Virus record (IMG/VR): IMGVR_UViG_3300031851_000101
Coordinates: 1 to 31,859 of that record
Reading direction: 5' to 3' (one strand)
DNA from: a virus
DNA length: 31,859 bases
In this document: positions 8,279 through 15,624 of the stretch, one piece after another
Layout of the letters: each line of letters begins with the position of its first letter
How positions within the stretch are numbered: position 1 is the stretch's first letter
Program-made: the position numbers and the translations under genes
Notes under the pieces: model-generated
Databases searched by the model: none
Told to the model about the DNA's origin: nothing
What the model saw: the letters and a program-made list of their open reading frames with translations, nothing else

Positions 8279-8450
8279 TTCTTATTACTTTGTTTTTAGC
8301 ATCGTTTAATTTCTTTGTGAGTGGGCTTATGTTAACGTTTAGCTTAGAGTTATAACTTGGTAAACAAGTTTTATGAACTACACTACCATCTGCTGCTTTT
8401 GTTTTTTGACATCCACAACTAAATCCTTTATTACATTCTACACACTTCAT
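8271..8450 (-). CDS. 59-aa Cys-motif microprotein
   Basis: A short ORF runs from the ATG at 8448-8450 to a TAA at 8271-8273, filling what would otherwise be a 190-nt gap in a tightly packed operon. The sequence begins MKCVECNKGFSCGCQKTKAA, with cysteines at 3, 6, 12, 14 and 29. CxxC followed by CxC suggests a small zinc site. The second half is lysine-rich and helical (NISPLTKKLNDAKNKVIRNG). It overlaps the following 72-aa gene by 8 nt. The function is unknown; it joins a run of Cys-rich proteins between 3871 and 9024. Confidence 0.65.
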   Translation of the reverse strand: MKCVECNKGFSCGCQKTKAADGSVVHKTCLPSYNSKLNVNISPLTKKLNDAKNKVIRNG

Positions 8451-8469
8451 TTTATTGGTTTTATTGTAT

Positions 8470-9024
8470 TTAGCAATTAGATGATGTTATGCACAATATT
8501 CTGCGTAAACGCTTTAATGCATAATCATACATTTCCATACCTTTTGCTGGTGAAATACAATACTCAACTTCTGCTACAGCAGCATCAATTAAAGTTCTGA
8601 TATATTGAATCTCACTAATTAAGTCCTGAGTCTCTGATGATGGTTCGCAAGTATCAATACCAATACTGCATAATACCTCATTGTATAAATTTAAAATACT
8701 TGATACTCTTAGATGATTATATTCAACAAATACCTCAGCATTTGGAGAAACGCTGTATCTAATTATATAGACACCATCGGGCAAAGCGGCTTGCTCTGTA
8801 CCGCAATTCACAGTTTGAACTCCTAAATCACAAGCTGCTAAATTTAAATCAAAATTTTTATCAACTTGAATCAGAGCTGGAGAATTAAAGCCAGGCACTG
8901 TAATTAATAACTCTGAGCAATCTACAGGTAATAATTCTGTATACTGACTAGTATCTCTTATAGATAGTATCTCACAGTTTGCTACACTAGGAACCTCTAA
9001 ACTTAAAATATGCTTTTCAGCCAT
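8470..9024 (-). CDS. Conserved phage structural protein (184 aa)
   Basis: The preferred start is the ATG at 9022-9024 (MAEKHILSLEVPSVANCEIL). The frame is open for 12 codons upstream, but that stretch overlaps the promoter-like motif at 9045-9065. The first 110 residues are beta-rich with LPDGVYIIRYSVSPNAEVFV and EYNHLR. The last 70 are helical, with ISEIQYIRTLIDAAVAEVEY and KGMEMYDYALKRLRRILC. A beta domain joined to a helical C-terminus suits a connector, tail or head-fibre component. I recall similar 'PDGxYxIRYSVSPN' proteins in Bacteroidota phage structural clusters, without a firm function. It is the first gene after the terminator at 9074-9107. Confidence 0.7.
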   Translation of the reverse strand: MAEKHILSLEVPSVANCEILSIRDTSQYTELLPVDCSELLITVPGFNSPALIQVDKNFDLNLAACDLGVQTVNCGTEQAALPDGVYIIRYSVSPNAEVFVEYNHLRVSSILNLYNEVLCSIGIDTCEPSSETQDLISEIQYIRTLIDAAVAEVEYCISPAKGMEMYDYALKRLRRILCITSSNC

Positions 9025-9044
9025 GGAAATAAAATTTACATATA

Positions 9045-9065
9045 CATTAATAATATACAAAAAAA
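9045..9065 (-). promoter_or_regulatory. Promoter-like motif, copy upstream of 8470-9024
   Basis: The minus strand reads CTTTTTTTGTATATTATTAA then TG, directly downstream of the terminator at 9074-9107 and about 20 nt before the start codon. It closely matches the copy at 10696-10714. A promoter for the Cys-rich virion operon is the simplest reading. Confidence 0.5.
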
Positions 9066-9073
9066 GATGCTAT

Positions 9074-9107
9074 AAAAAAAGAAAGGCGGGATATAATATC
9101 CCACCTT
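9074..9107 (-). terminator. Rho-independent terminator after 9136-10650
   Basis: Arms 9083-9094 and 9096-9107 pair on the minus strand with one G-U wobble; the centre AT pairs will open to form the loop. A run of seven T follows on the minus strand (9080-9074). Confidence 0.8.
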
Positions 9108-9135
9108 CTTTTAAATTGATATATTTCAACTTATT

Positions 9136-10650
9136 TTATAGACCAGTTTCAACAGGTACAACATTACCTAATGCTGTAGCCTGAGCTGAAATAGCAGCCC
9201 ACATAGCTGTTAAATTTGTATCAGCAAGTGATCCAGGCGTAACAAAAATCTCATATAGGTATTGATCATTGTCAAATACACCAGATGGATTGTTAAATCT
9301 TGGAACACTGTGCTGTAAATAAAACACTTTGTATAAGGCACTTCTATTAACAGAGTCTCTAATCACAGAAGATCCTTCAATCTCTCGGATTCTTGATGAA
9401 TCAGGATTTCCTTGATTGTATGGATTCTGCATGTAACGATCTGAAAGGATTAAAGATCTAACAACAGTTTCACCTGAAGTTTGAGCCATTTGTCCTGGAG
9501 TTGAAGTAGCAACACCGCAATCATTACAAGGATTACCAGTCTCGTCTAATAAAGATGCTATAAGAGATACAGGCTCTTTTTCATAATGATCTCTAGTATC
9601 AAATGAACAGTTACCAAATTTAGTATCTACATATGCTCCTTTAAGAGTAACACAAGCTGAAACTTGATCACCTACTGGGTCAGCGGTAGGTGTATACCCA
9701 CCATTAAGAACTTCAGAAAGTGTAAAGTACTCAGTTGTTGTTCCTGTAGTAATTGCCATACTTACGTTTGTAGCAATAGAACCAACATCAAAAGTAATAT
9801 CATCAGCAGGAGTTCCTCCGCCAACAGCAGTACCTAAAACAGTAAGTGTATCTCCGACTGCATATCCTTGAGCTGCACCAGCTGCAGAATCAAGAGTTGC
9901 AGTAGCTGTACCAGCAACTGAATCAACAACAACTGTTAAAGTTGCACCTGTACCACTTCCACCAGTAGTAGTTACAACAGCTGTATAAGTACCAGTATTT
10001 AATGTACCTGCGGTCGAACCAGCGTCAAATGTAGCAGGAACACCATTAGTTTTATCAGCACCTTCTTCAATAAAAGGTTTGATAATTGGGTCATTAATTG
10101 CCATTTGAACTGCAGCAGCTAAAGCCATTGCAGGATCAAGAAAATCTTGTCCGTCTGCACAACAAAGTCCTGGAAGTGCTCCACCGTTAGCAGCAGCATC
10201 ACCTGAACTATCACCGATAGCGTAAGCATTGTGATTCAAGAAACGTAGTGCTGGAGAACCTTTAACGTCTAAACGTATAAAAAGGTTTTGCCCACATGGA
10301 GCACAATCAGAAGCAACACATAGTTTTACTTCTGCTTGTTCAGGTTCTACTTTATCAGCAACCCCTAATCTTGATACATATCTAAAGTTGATACCTTTAG
10401 ATTTAATTGATTCTTGGTATCCACCATGTCCTGGGTTGTTACCAATTTTGTCATTTGGGTGGTAGTTACCACCTACTAAATAAGCTAGATTGCCCGCAGC
10501 TGAAATATTTGCCGCTGTATCAGTCTTCCAGGATTTACCATCAACTAATCCAAACTGACCTGCTTTAAAAGCAGATGAGGCAGTTGCAGCAGGAAGTGCC
10601 GCACCATCAGCTAACCAACTCTTGCAAAATGCGTGATTAAAATAAGCCAT
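9136..10650 (-). CDS. Phage structural protein with inserted beta-rich domain (504 aa)
   Basis: The protein opens MAYFNHAFCKSWLADGAALP and continues with blocks IGNNPGHGGYQESIKSKGIN and LDVKGSPALRFLNHNAYAIG, which look strongly conserved and globular. I recall this type in Bacteroidota phage virion clusters but cannot assign a precise role. Residues about 205-300 differ: they are rich in Gly, Thr, Val and Ala (TLNTGTYTAVVTTTGGSGTG, then GYAVGDTLTVLGTAVGGGTP). This matches a beta-sandwich insertion common in phage surface proteins. It is flanked by its own promoter-like motif (10696-10714) and terminator (9074-9107), so it is probably a monocistronic, highly expressed virion protein. Confidence 0.75.
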   Translation of the reverse strand: MAYFNHAFCKSWLADGAALPAATASSAFKAGQFGLVDGKSWKTDTAANISAAGNLAYLVGGNYHPNDKIGNNPGHGGYQESIKSKGINFRYVSRLGVADKVEPEQAEVKLCVASDCAPCGQNLFIRLDVKGSPALRFLNHNAYAIGDSSGDAAANGGALPGLCCADGQDFLDPAMALAAAVQMAINDPIIKPFIEEGADKTNGVPATFDAGSTAGTLNTGTYTAVVTTTGGSGTGATLTVVVDSVAGTATATLDSAAGAAQGYAVGDTLTVLGTAVGGGTPADDITFDVGSIATNVSMAITTGTTTEYFTLSEVLNGGYTPTADPVGDQVSACVTLKGAYVDTKFGNCSFDTRDHYEKEPVSLIASLLDETGNPCNDCGVATSTPGQMAQTSGETVVRSLILSDRYMQNPYNQGNPDSSRIREIEGSSVIRDSVNRSALYKVFYLQHSVPRFNNPSGVFDNDQYLYEIFVTPGSLADTNLTAMWAAISAQATALGNVVPVETGL

Positions 10651-10695
10651 TTTTTTTTCTTTTTTTTGTTATAAATAAATAATTGTCCTTATGGA

Positions 10696-10714
10696 CATAT
10701 ATAATATACAAAAA
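10696..10714 (-). promoter_or_regulatory. Promoter-like motif, copy upstream of 9136-10650
   Basis: The minus strand reads TTTTTGTATATTATATATG, followed by a small inverted repeat GTCC-ATAA-GGAC at 10686-10697. It lies in the intergenic space 46-64 nt before the start codon at 10650. Confidence 0.5.
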
Positions 10715-10732
10715 GATTTAATTAAATCAAAA

Positions 10733-11440
10733 TTAATTAGATCTTTCTGCAGCTTGTTGCTCTCTATTTGCCTGATTGAAGTTATCAATATCTCCTGCTA
10801 TAATTGCAGCAGCTTCATCTAATATTAATTCAACAATATCATCTTTAAAATCTGACTCTACATCAACCGTGGATGTATCGCCAGTATAAGGGTCTACAGC
10901 ACCTATAAATTGTATGTATGTAGGTCTTTTATAATAAGTCAATATTGGCTGAACAATATCAAAATCCTTGTTTTTATAAATTCTAATTCTATTGTCTAGT
11001 ATTGTACAAAATGTTTCTGCCCAATTAAAATCTGGTCTTTTTAATGGATCTCTTTGTATTAAATTTACATTTGCTTCTTCAGCTAAATAAACTTGCATTA
11101 CTCTAAGATCTGGGCAACATTCATCTTTGGCAGAAGCTGTTACTCTTTTGTATTCTAAATAATCATCAATTGGGAAATTTGTAGTTTCAAAATAATCATC
11201 TGTGGTTATTCCAGTTAGAGGAAGTTCTCTAAGTAAGACTTGCATGTCATCAATCCTACGTTTAGAGAACTCATCTCCTTCTTTATACATATTACCACCA
11301 TGGAGTTGTCTTCTAGACCATTCAACTGCAGCTTTATTAAAAGCCTCTGACATTTGCCATAATTCTATATTATCATAATCATTGCTTGATAATTTATTAA
11401 GTCTTTGCTTTAACTTTATCTGTACAGTTATATTATCCAT
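10733..11440 (-). CDS. Head-tail connector / ring-type structural protein
   Basis: This 235-aa protein starts MDNITVQIKLKQRLNKLSSN, followed by a helix with QMSEAFNKAAVEWSRRQLHG. The middle is beta-rich (FPIDDYLEYKRVTASAKDEC and IRIYKNKDFDIVQPILTYYK). The C-terminus is a long helix (DDIVELILDEAAAIIAGDID). N-terminal helices, beta insert and C-terminal helix resemble connector or adaptor proteins stacked under the portal, and the plan parallels that of 1299-1970. It lies 9 nt downstream of the 338-aa gene and before the promoter of 9136-10650. I infer a connector role from architecture and context. Confidence 0.6.
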   Translation of the reverse strand: MDNITVQIKLKQRLNKLSSNDYDNIELWQMSEAFNKAAVEWSRRQLHGGNMYKEGDEFSKRRIDDMQVLLRELPLTGITTDDYFETTNFPIDDYLEYKRVTASAKDECCPDLRVMQVYLAEEANVNLIQRDPLKRPDFNWAETFCTILDNRIRIYKNKDFDIVQPILTYYKRPTYIQFIGAVDPYTGDTSTVDVESDFKDDIVELILDEAAAIIAGDIDNFNQANREQQAAERSN

Positions 11441-11449
11441 GATTTATAT

Positions 11450-12466
11450 TTAAGCTTGCCAATAAGGCTCAACCTTATCTAACAGTGATTTTAAAACTTC
11501 TTCATTTTCAGGATTCTTCAAAAATGTCAGAACTTCGCTAGGGACTTTCCCTAATCTTATTCCACTATCTAAAGTTTCAATCCATCCTGTGGATTTTACA
11601 AGAATAAATCTATAAAACATAGCATCTTTTACTAAAGCTCTAATTTTAAGATCTTTCATATTGTTTTTCGCAGCATCAATGAAACTTTCAGCAGCGCGTT
11701 TTTTATTTGACTCACTTCCATCTCCTGAAATAAATCCATCCATATTTTCATACATGATATCAATAGATGTAGATTTGGTATATTGAACACTGTCTGAATC
11801 AACTACTTTAGCTACATACATTAATTTTGATTTATTTTTATCATATAAATCTTCTAATTTAGATAGTGCTTTATTCTTCAGCTTCTTATACTCAGTTCTA
11901 GTTGATACTGTTTCTTCTAATTGATCTAAATAAAATTTAGTAGGATTTGCTTTTTTCTTTGCGTCTTTTAATGATTTTGCTATCATTGAAAATCCTCCTG
12001 CATTAATTGCATGCAACTTTATTAAATCATAAGGATCTTTTACAGGATCTAAAAATACAGGCTCATTACCACATCTCATGCTTATTCTAGACCAAAATGA
12101 ATCATTATCTGGTTTTAGTAAAGTTAATTTATTCCAAAAATCTTTATCTTCTGGATCTATAACATTTGCTGCTAATTCTGCTTCAAGTTGAGAAACAGCT
12201 TTTCTAATTTCTTTAATTTTAATTTCTTTTTCTCCCGGAGGTAGCATTTTAACTTCTGGCGCAAATTCATTAAGTCCTGTAACATATCTTTTAACTCCAT
12301 TCATTTCTAAACAAGCTAAAGACTCTTCATGCCATACCCCATCATGGAGTGACATTCCATATGATTCTAATCCCATATTTTCTTTATCAGGATTAAAATA
12401 AGGGCGTACAGCTACAGTTTGATTTTTCCGTTGCTGATACTTTTCTACAATTGTGTAATTTTCCAT
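11450..12466 (-). CDS. Conserved phage structural-module protein (338 aa)
   Basis: Recognisable conserved-looking blocks are VRPYFNPDKENMGLESYGMS, NGVKRYVTGLNEFAPEV, KDFWNKLTLLKPDNDSFWSR and CGNEPVFLDPVKDPYDLIKL. The protein is mostly helical, with a lysine-rich middle (SLKDAKKKANPTKFYLD). No enzyme motif or membrane segment is visible. I recall proteins with the 'RYxTGLxExAPEV' and 'GNxPVxLDP' blocks in phage head/connector clusters but not a proven function. It is the first gene downstream of a TAnnTTTG promoter that overlaps a 16-bp palindrome (12507-12522), and it is followed 9 nt later by the connector-like gene. Confidence 0.65.
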   Translation of the reverse strand: MENYTIVEKYQQRKNQTVAVRPYFNPDKENMGLESYGMSLHDGVWHEESLACLEMNGVKRYVTGLNEFAPEVKMLPPGEKEIKIKEIRKAVSQLEAELAANVIDPEDKDFWNKLTLLKPDNDSFWSRISMRCGNEPVFLDPVKDPYDLIKLHAINAGGFSMIAKSLKDAKKKANPTKFYLDQLEETVSTRTEYKKLKNKALSKLEDLYDKNKSKLMYVAKVVDSDSVQYTKSTSIDIMYENMDGFISGDGSESNKKRAAESFIDAAKNNMKDLKIRALVKDAMFYRFILVKSTGWIETLDSGIRLGKVPSEVLTFLKNPENEEVLKSLLDKVEPYWQA

Positions 12467-12501
12467 TTTTGTTTGGTTTTTATAAATTATTAATCATCAC
12501 T

Positions 12502-12530
12502 CAAATGTACATAATTATGTACGTTATCAA
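12502..12530 (-). promoter_or_regulatory. Bacteroidota-type promoter overlapping a 16-bp palindrome
   Basis: TACATTTG on the minus strand (12502-12509) matches the Bacteroidota -7 consensus TAnnTTTG exactly. A TTG at 12528-12530 lies 18 nt upstream and may be the -33 element. The perfect palindrome GTACATAATTATGTAC (12507-12522) lies in the spacer and touches the -7 box, as an operator would. Confidence 0.6.
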
Positions 12531-12543
12531 TTAATATTTCTAA

Positions 12544-12561
12544 TGCCGGCTTTCACCGGCA
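12544..12561 (-). terminator. Hairpin terminator after 12578-13237
   Basis: TGCCGG and CCGGCA form a perfect 6-bp stem with a 6-nt loop, just downstream of the 219-aa gene. On the minus strand it is followed by an AT-rich but not strongly T-rich stretch, so termination may be partial. Confidence 0.6.
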
Positions 12562-12577
12562 ATAGTTATTTGAGTAA

Positions 12578-13237
12578 TTATAAATCTTCGTACTTCTTAT
12601 CTGTCTTTTGAACAGGTGAAGCCATTTCTTTATCTGCTCCAGCTCTAGCCTTTAAAAGTCTATCTCCATATGTAAAAGTTTTTGAAAATTTAGTTGCAAG
12701 AGCCACTTTAAGCCCTTTCACTTTTGTAATTCTTCTATCTAACTCTTTCTGAACCTCTTTGTCTGCTGATTCATCCTCTCTAAAAAGTCTGATGCTAAAA
12801 GATACTTTGTATAACTCCACATAATTTTTATAATATTTAGGAGCTTCTACTGCTTTATCTTCTGTTATCTCTTCACATCTTTTCTTTGCTACATCTTCGT
12901 GAATTTCAGCTGCTGCTCTTATATCGTCTGATTTAGTTGCATCTTCTTTTACAAGCTTTGCTTCTTCTTCTCTTACTTTATAGTCTTTACAGTCAAACTC
13001 TTTTAAATTATTAAGTGAACTATCTGCAACACTATGCATAATATATTTCCTATCAAGTGCTTGCGTTACTGAAACTTTCTCACCAGCTATTGTAACACCT
13101 GCTTCTTGCGGAGCTTTAAAAGGTGATTCTACATAAGCTTTTCTATCAAACGTTACCCCAGCTGTTGCATTAAAAGATAATGCCTGAACTCTGTCATCTC
13201 TAAGCGCTGCTTCTTTTGCGTATATTTCTTCTGCCAT
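12578..13237 (-). CDS. Charged helical phage protein (219 aa), unknown
   Basis: The product begins MAEEIYAKEAALRDDRVQAL and is very rich in Glu, Lys, Asp and Ala. A central helical or coiled-coil stretch runs over about residues 85-140 (YKVREEEAKLVKEDATKSDD, then EIHEDVAKKRCEEITEDK). A beta-containing segment follows (YYKNYVELYKVSFSIRLFRE). The gene lies 12 nt after the one at 13249-13893 and is followed by the hairpin at 12544-12561, so the two form one unit. The location two genes after the major capsid protein fits a head-associated or internal protein, but I do not recognise a family. Confidence 0.6.
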   Translation of the reverse strand: MAEEIYAKEAALRDDRVQALSFNATAGVTFDRKAYVESPFKAPQEAGVTIAGEKVSVTQALDRKYIMHSVADSSLNNLKEFDCKDYKVREEEAKLVKEDATKSDDIRAAAEIHEDVAKKRCEEITEDKAVEAPKYYKNYVELYKVSFSIRLFREDESADKEVQKELDRRITKVKGLKVALATKFSKTFTYGDRLLKARAGADKEMASPVQKTDKKYEDL

Positions 13238-13248
13238 GATTTCTATTT

Positions 13249-13893
13249 TTAAATGATTGTTGGTACTACCCCTTCATAACAAAGGAATTCAAAATTTGCT
13301 ATTACTGTTCCTGTAGCATTTGCACCTGGACCACTTTGATTTGCAACTACAGACAATGTAAAATCTACAACAGAATCAGTCGTACTTTCAAGTATTGCCA
13401 TTGAATCAGTCGGATTACCATTATTGGTAAGGCTGTCCTGAAGTTCAGCTCCATTTTGTAATACATTAATTACATTTGAACTTAAACTATTATCAGCACA
13501 TGTTACAACACCTTTCATTTCCCAAGGTAGGTAATAACCTTCATTACCTTCTCCTGGAACTTCTGGAATATTGACGCTAACTAACTCAGTTAATTCACTT
13601 GAACTTCCCTGAAGAGCTCCTATGATGGTTAACTTCCAACCTTCTTGTACAGTACCATTGCTAAATGTAATTCTTGTTGCTGTTTTTTGCAAAACGCTAG
13701 ACGGTAGAGCTGCCGTAGATGATTCAAATCTATCAGAAACTAATTGCAAACCTACTTCTGCCGCTTGTCCCACAGAATTGAGATGAGATAGTCTAGCAAG
13801 TTGAATTGTACTATCTCCTTTCTTTCCAGCTCGTATATCTTTTTTAATATACTTGTCTGGGAAGAGTGCTTTTATTCTTTCTATAAATGCCAT
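13249..13893 (-). CDS. Probable head-associated beta-rich protein (214 aa)
   Basis: The gene follows the major capsid protein and its terminator by about 65 nt. The protein starts MAFIERIKALFPDKYIKKDI, a basic helix, and is beta-rich afterwards, with ATRITFSNGTVQEGWKLTII and DFTLSVVANQSGPGANATGT. There are no catalytic motifs. A capsid decoration, head-closure or auxiliary protein would suit the position directly downstream of the capsid gene; this is inference from context alone. Its start is preceded by an A-rich leader and no Shine-Dalgarno-like site, as elsewhere in the window. Confidence 0.55.
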   Translation of the reverse strand: MAFIERIKALFPDKYIKKDIRAGKKGDSTIQLARLSHLNSVGQAAEVGLQLVSDRFESSTAALPSSVLQKTATRITFSNGTVQEGWKLTIIGALQGSSSELTELVSVNIPEVPGEGNEGYYLPWEMKGVVTCADNSLSSNVINVLQNGAELQDSLTNNGNPTDSMAILESTTDSVVDFTLSVVANQSGPGANATGTVIANFEFLCYEGVVPTII

Positions 13894-13919
13894 TTTTTTA
13901 AAGTTTTAAAATATTAAAC

Positions 13920-13945
13920 AAAAAAGGGGAGAATGAACTCCCCTT
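13920..13945 (-). terminator. Strong terminator after the major capsid gene
   Basis: AAGGGGAG (13924-13931) and CTCCCCTT (13938-13945) form a perfect 8-bp stem with a 6-nt loop. On the minus strand it runs into T6. It follows the capsid stop codon by 14 nt. Confidence 0.9.
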
Positions 13946-13959
13946 AATAATTGCCATTC

Positions 13960-15579
13960 TTAGAATGAACCTCCCGTTACTGGGTTTCTCATTACAATCT
14001 TTAACACTTTAGTTGGATCTTTAACCCAAATAGCAGGCATACATTGAGTCATATAAACTCTATATCCATTGAACTGTCCAGTAGAAGCAAACCCTTGAGT
14101 TCGTCCCATGTAGTCCATTGTACCATTTTGGTAGAACCACTTAAGTTGATTATCCCATGATAATTTCAACAAGTGAATGTTATCATTTCCATTGTCTGTT
14201 ACATCAAAAATGATAAAGCTAAATGAGCTAAGAGGACGACCATCAATTAATGGGTTCTCAATATCATTAGTATGTAAGTTATCAAATGCTGGGTTAAGTA
14301 CAAACTTAACATTAGCAAGGAAAGGAATAGTAAAGCTTGTGTAAGCAAAACCAAAGTCTAAGTCCATTCCTGATCCAGTTACTGCACCAATATCAGAAGC
14401 ATTTTGAACTAATCCAGAACCATATACTTCATCAGCAATAGCTTTGTTGATTAATTGCATTCCTCCAATACCTGTTTGTACAATAAGCTGACGCTGTGGG
14501 TCTGGCCCTTTAAACTCAACTTTTCCTTGATAGAAGTTGTAAAGTTCAGATTTAAACATGTCAAGTGTAAATGCAGACTTATTGTATACTCTCTTAAATG
14601 AGTTATCCAACTGTGACCAAAGACCAACTGATAATCTAATATCATCTGGACCGTCTTGTCTGATTCTACCACCTTTACCCCACATAAGGTAAGTTTCAAT
14701 ATCATTTGCAATCTTAGAAAGATGCGCTGCTTCCATATTAGTTACGAAAGTTCTAGATAGTTGACCACTTTCAAATGCATCTCTAGCACCTGATTTACCC
14801 ATGCTGCTTACTAATTCTTCAATAGAAGAAACAGAAGGATTATTAGGATCTTGGTTAAAGTTTCTCCAGATCTCAGTTACAGGAACTGTACCATCTGCAT
14901 TCATTCCTCCTTTGATCATAAGATCAGCTCTAGAAGAGATTGAATAATGAACGTGTGCTTCTGCTCCTCCTACAAAGTTGTAGAATTCACGGAAACCAGA
15001 ACCCATCTCCATATCAGAGAATCTTTCACCATACTCACCTCTAGCAGAACCTTTTCTAAAGTATTTAGTTCCAGCTTCTAAGTAAAGATCGGCATTTAAA
15101 GATGCTGCATTGTTATTGTTTACTAATTGAACAGTGTAAATAAAACCATCACCTGCAGGTATAATATCTTCTGCTGTAATGTACATTTCAAGTCCATTAT
15201 ACTTGTCATAAGTAATAATGTCACCATGTCCAAAAGATCTTTTAGAAAGTTTAATTCTAAAAGTTGTACCATCTGCACCAAGCTCGTTTTCTGCTTCAAT
15301 GTTAGAAACGATAAAAGGTAAATCTTGGGCAATTGGTGTTTGCCATTTGTACTCACCACGCGCATTGTCTACCATAATTGTATTCTTTCCACCAAAGGAA
15401 GCCATTTGATATAAAGGCATTTCTACCTTTTGGGTCATAGCCCAAAGATCAACAGGTCCCATATCCATAGGCTCAGAAGAACCAAGCATATTAGATAAGT
15501 GATAAGAATCAATATGAGAGCTAGCCTTGTAGCTTGTGTCTCTAAGGAAAATTCCATTGTTTAATACTGGAGTTGCCAT
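13960..15579 (-). CDS. Major capsid protein
   Basis: This 539-aa protein lies directly after the predicted scaffold and ahead of the strongest terminator in the window. It begins MATPVLNNGIFLRDTSYKAS. Blocks include WQTPIAQDLPFIVSN, the G-rich GSGFREFYNFVGGAEAHVHY and a C-terminal MDYMGRTQGFASTGQFNGYR. The length and mixed alpha/beta composition suit an HK97-fold capsid protein of the Crassvirales size class. There is no obvious delta domain, which agrees with a separate scaffold gene. Gene order portal, fibres, scaffold, capsid supports the call more than any single motif. The message begins after a 45-nt AT-rich spacer with no clear terminator from the scaffold gene, so they may share a transcript. 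Confidence 0.82.
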   Translation of the reverse strand: MATPVLNNGIFLRDTSYKASSHIDSYHLSNMLGSSEPMDMGPVDLWAMTQKVEMPLYQMASFGGKNTIMVDNARGEYKWQTPIAQDLPFIVSNIEAENELGADGTTFRIKLSKRSFGHGDIITYDKYNGLEMYITAEDIIPAGDGFIYTVQLVNNNNAASLNADLYLEAGTKYFRKGSARGEYGERFSDMEMGSGFREFYNFVGGAEAHVHYSISSRADLMIKGGMNADGTVPVTEIWRNFNQDPNNPSVSSIEELVSSMGKSGARDAFESGQLSRTFVTNMEAAHLSKIANDIETYLMWGKGGRIRQDGPDDIRLSVGLWSQLDNSFKRVYNKSAFTLDMFKSELYNFYQGKVEFKGPDPQRQLIVQTGIGGMQLINKAIADEVYGSGLVQNASDIGAVTGSGMDLDFGFAYTSFTIPFLANVKFVLNPAFDNLHTNDIENPLIDGRPLSSFSFIIFDVTDNGNDNIHLLKLSWDNQLKWFYQNGTMDYMGRTQGFASTGQFNGYRVYMTQCMPAIWVKDPTKVLKIVMRNPVTGGSF

Positions 15580-15624
15580 AATTGATTGTTTTTTGTTATT
15601 TGTTATTAATTATATATTTGATTG

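Noticed and set aside
9025-9060. Longer N-terminus for the 184-aa structural protein
   Set aside because: The extra residues are hydrophobic translation of the AT-rich promoter-like motif; the internal ATG at 9022-9024 gives a normal start.
15123-15409. Several ORFs of 60-80 aa on both strands inside the capsid gene
   Set aside because: All lie within the major capsid frame, which is longer and compositionally protein-like; they are out-of-frame shadows.
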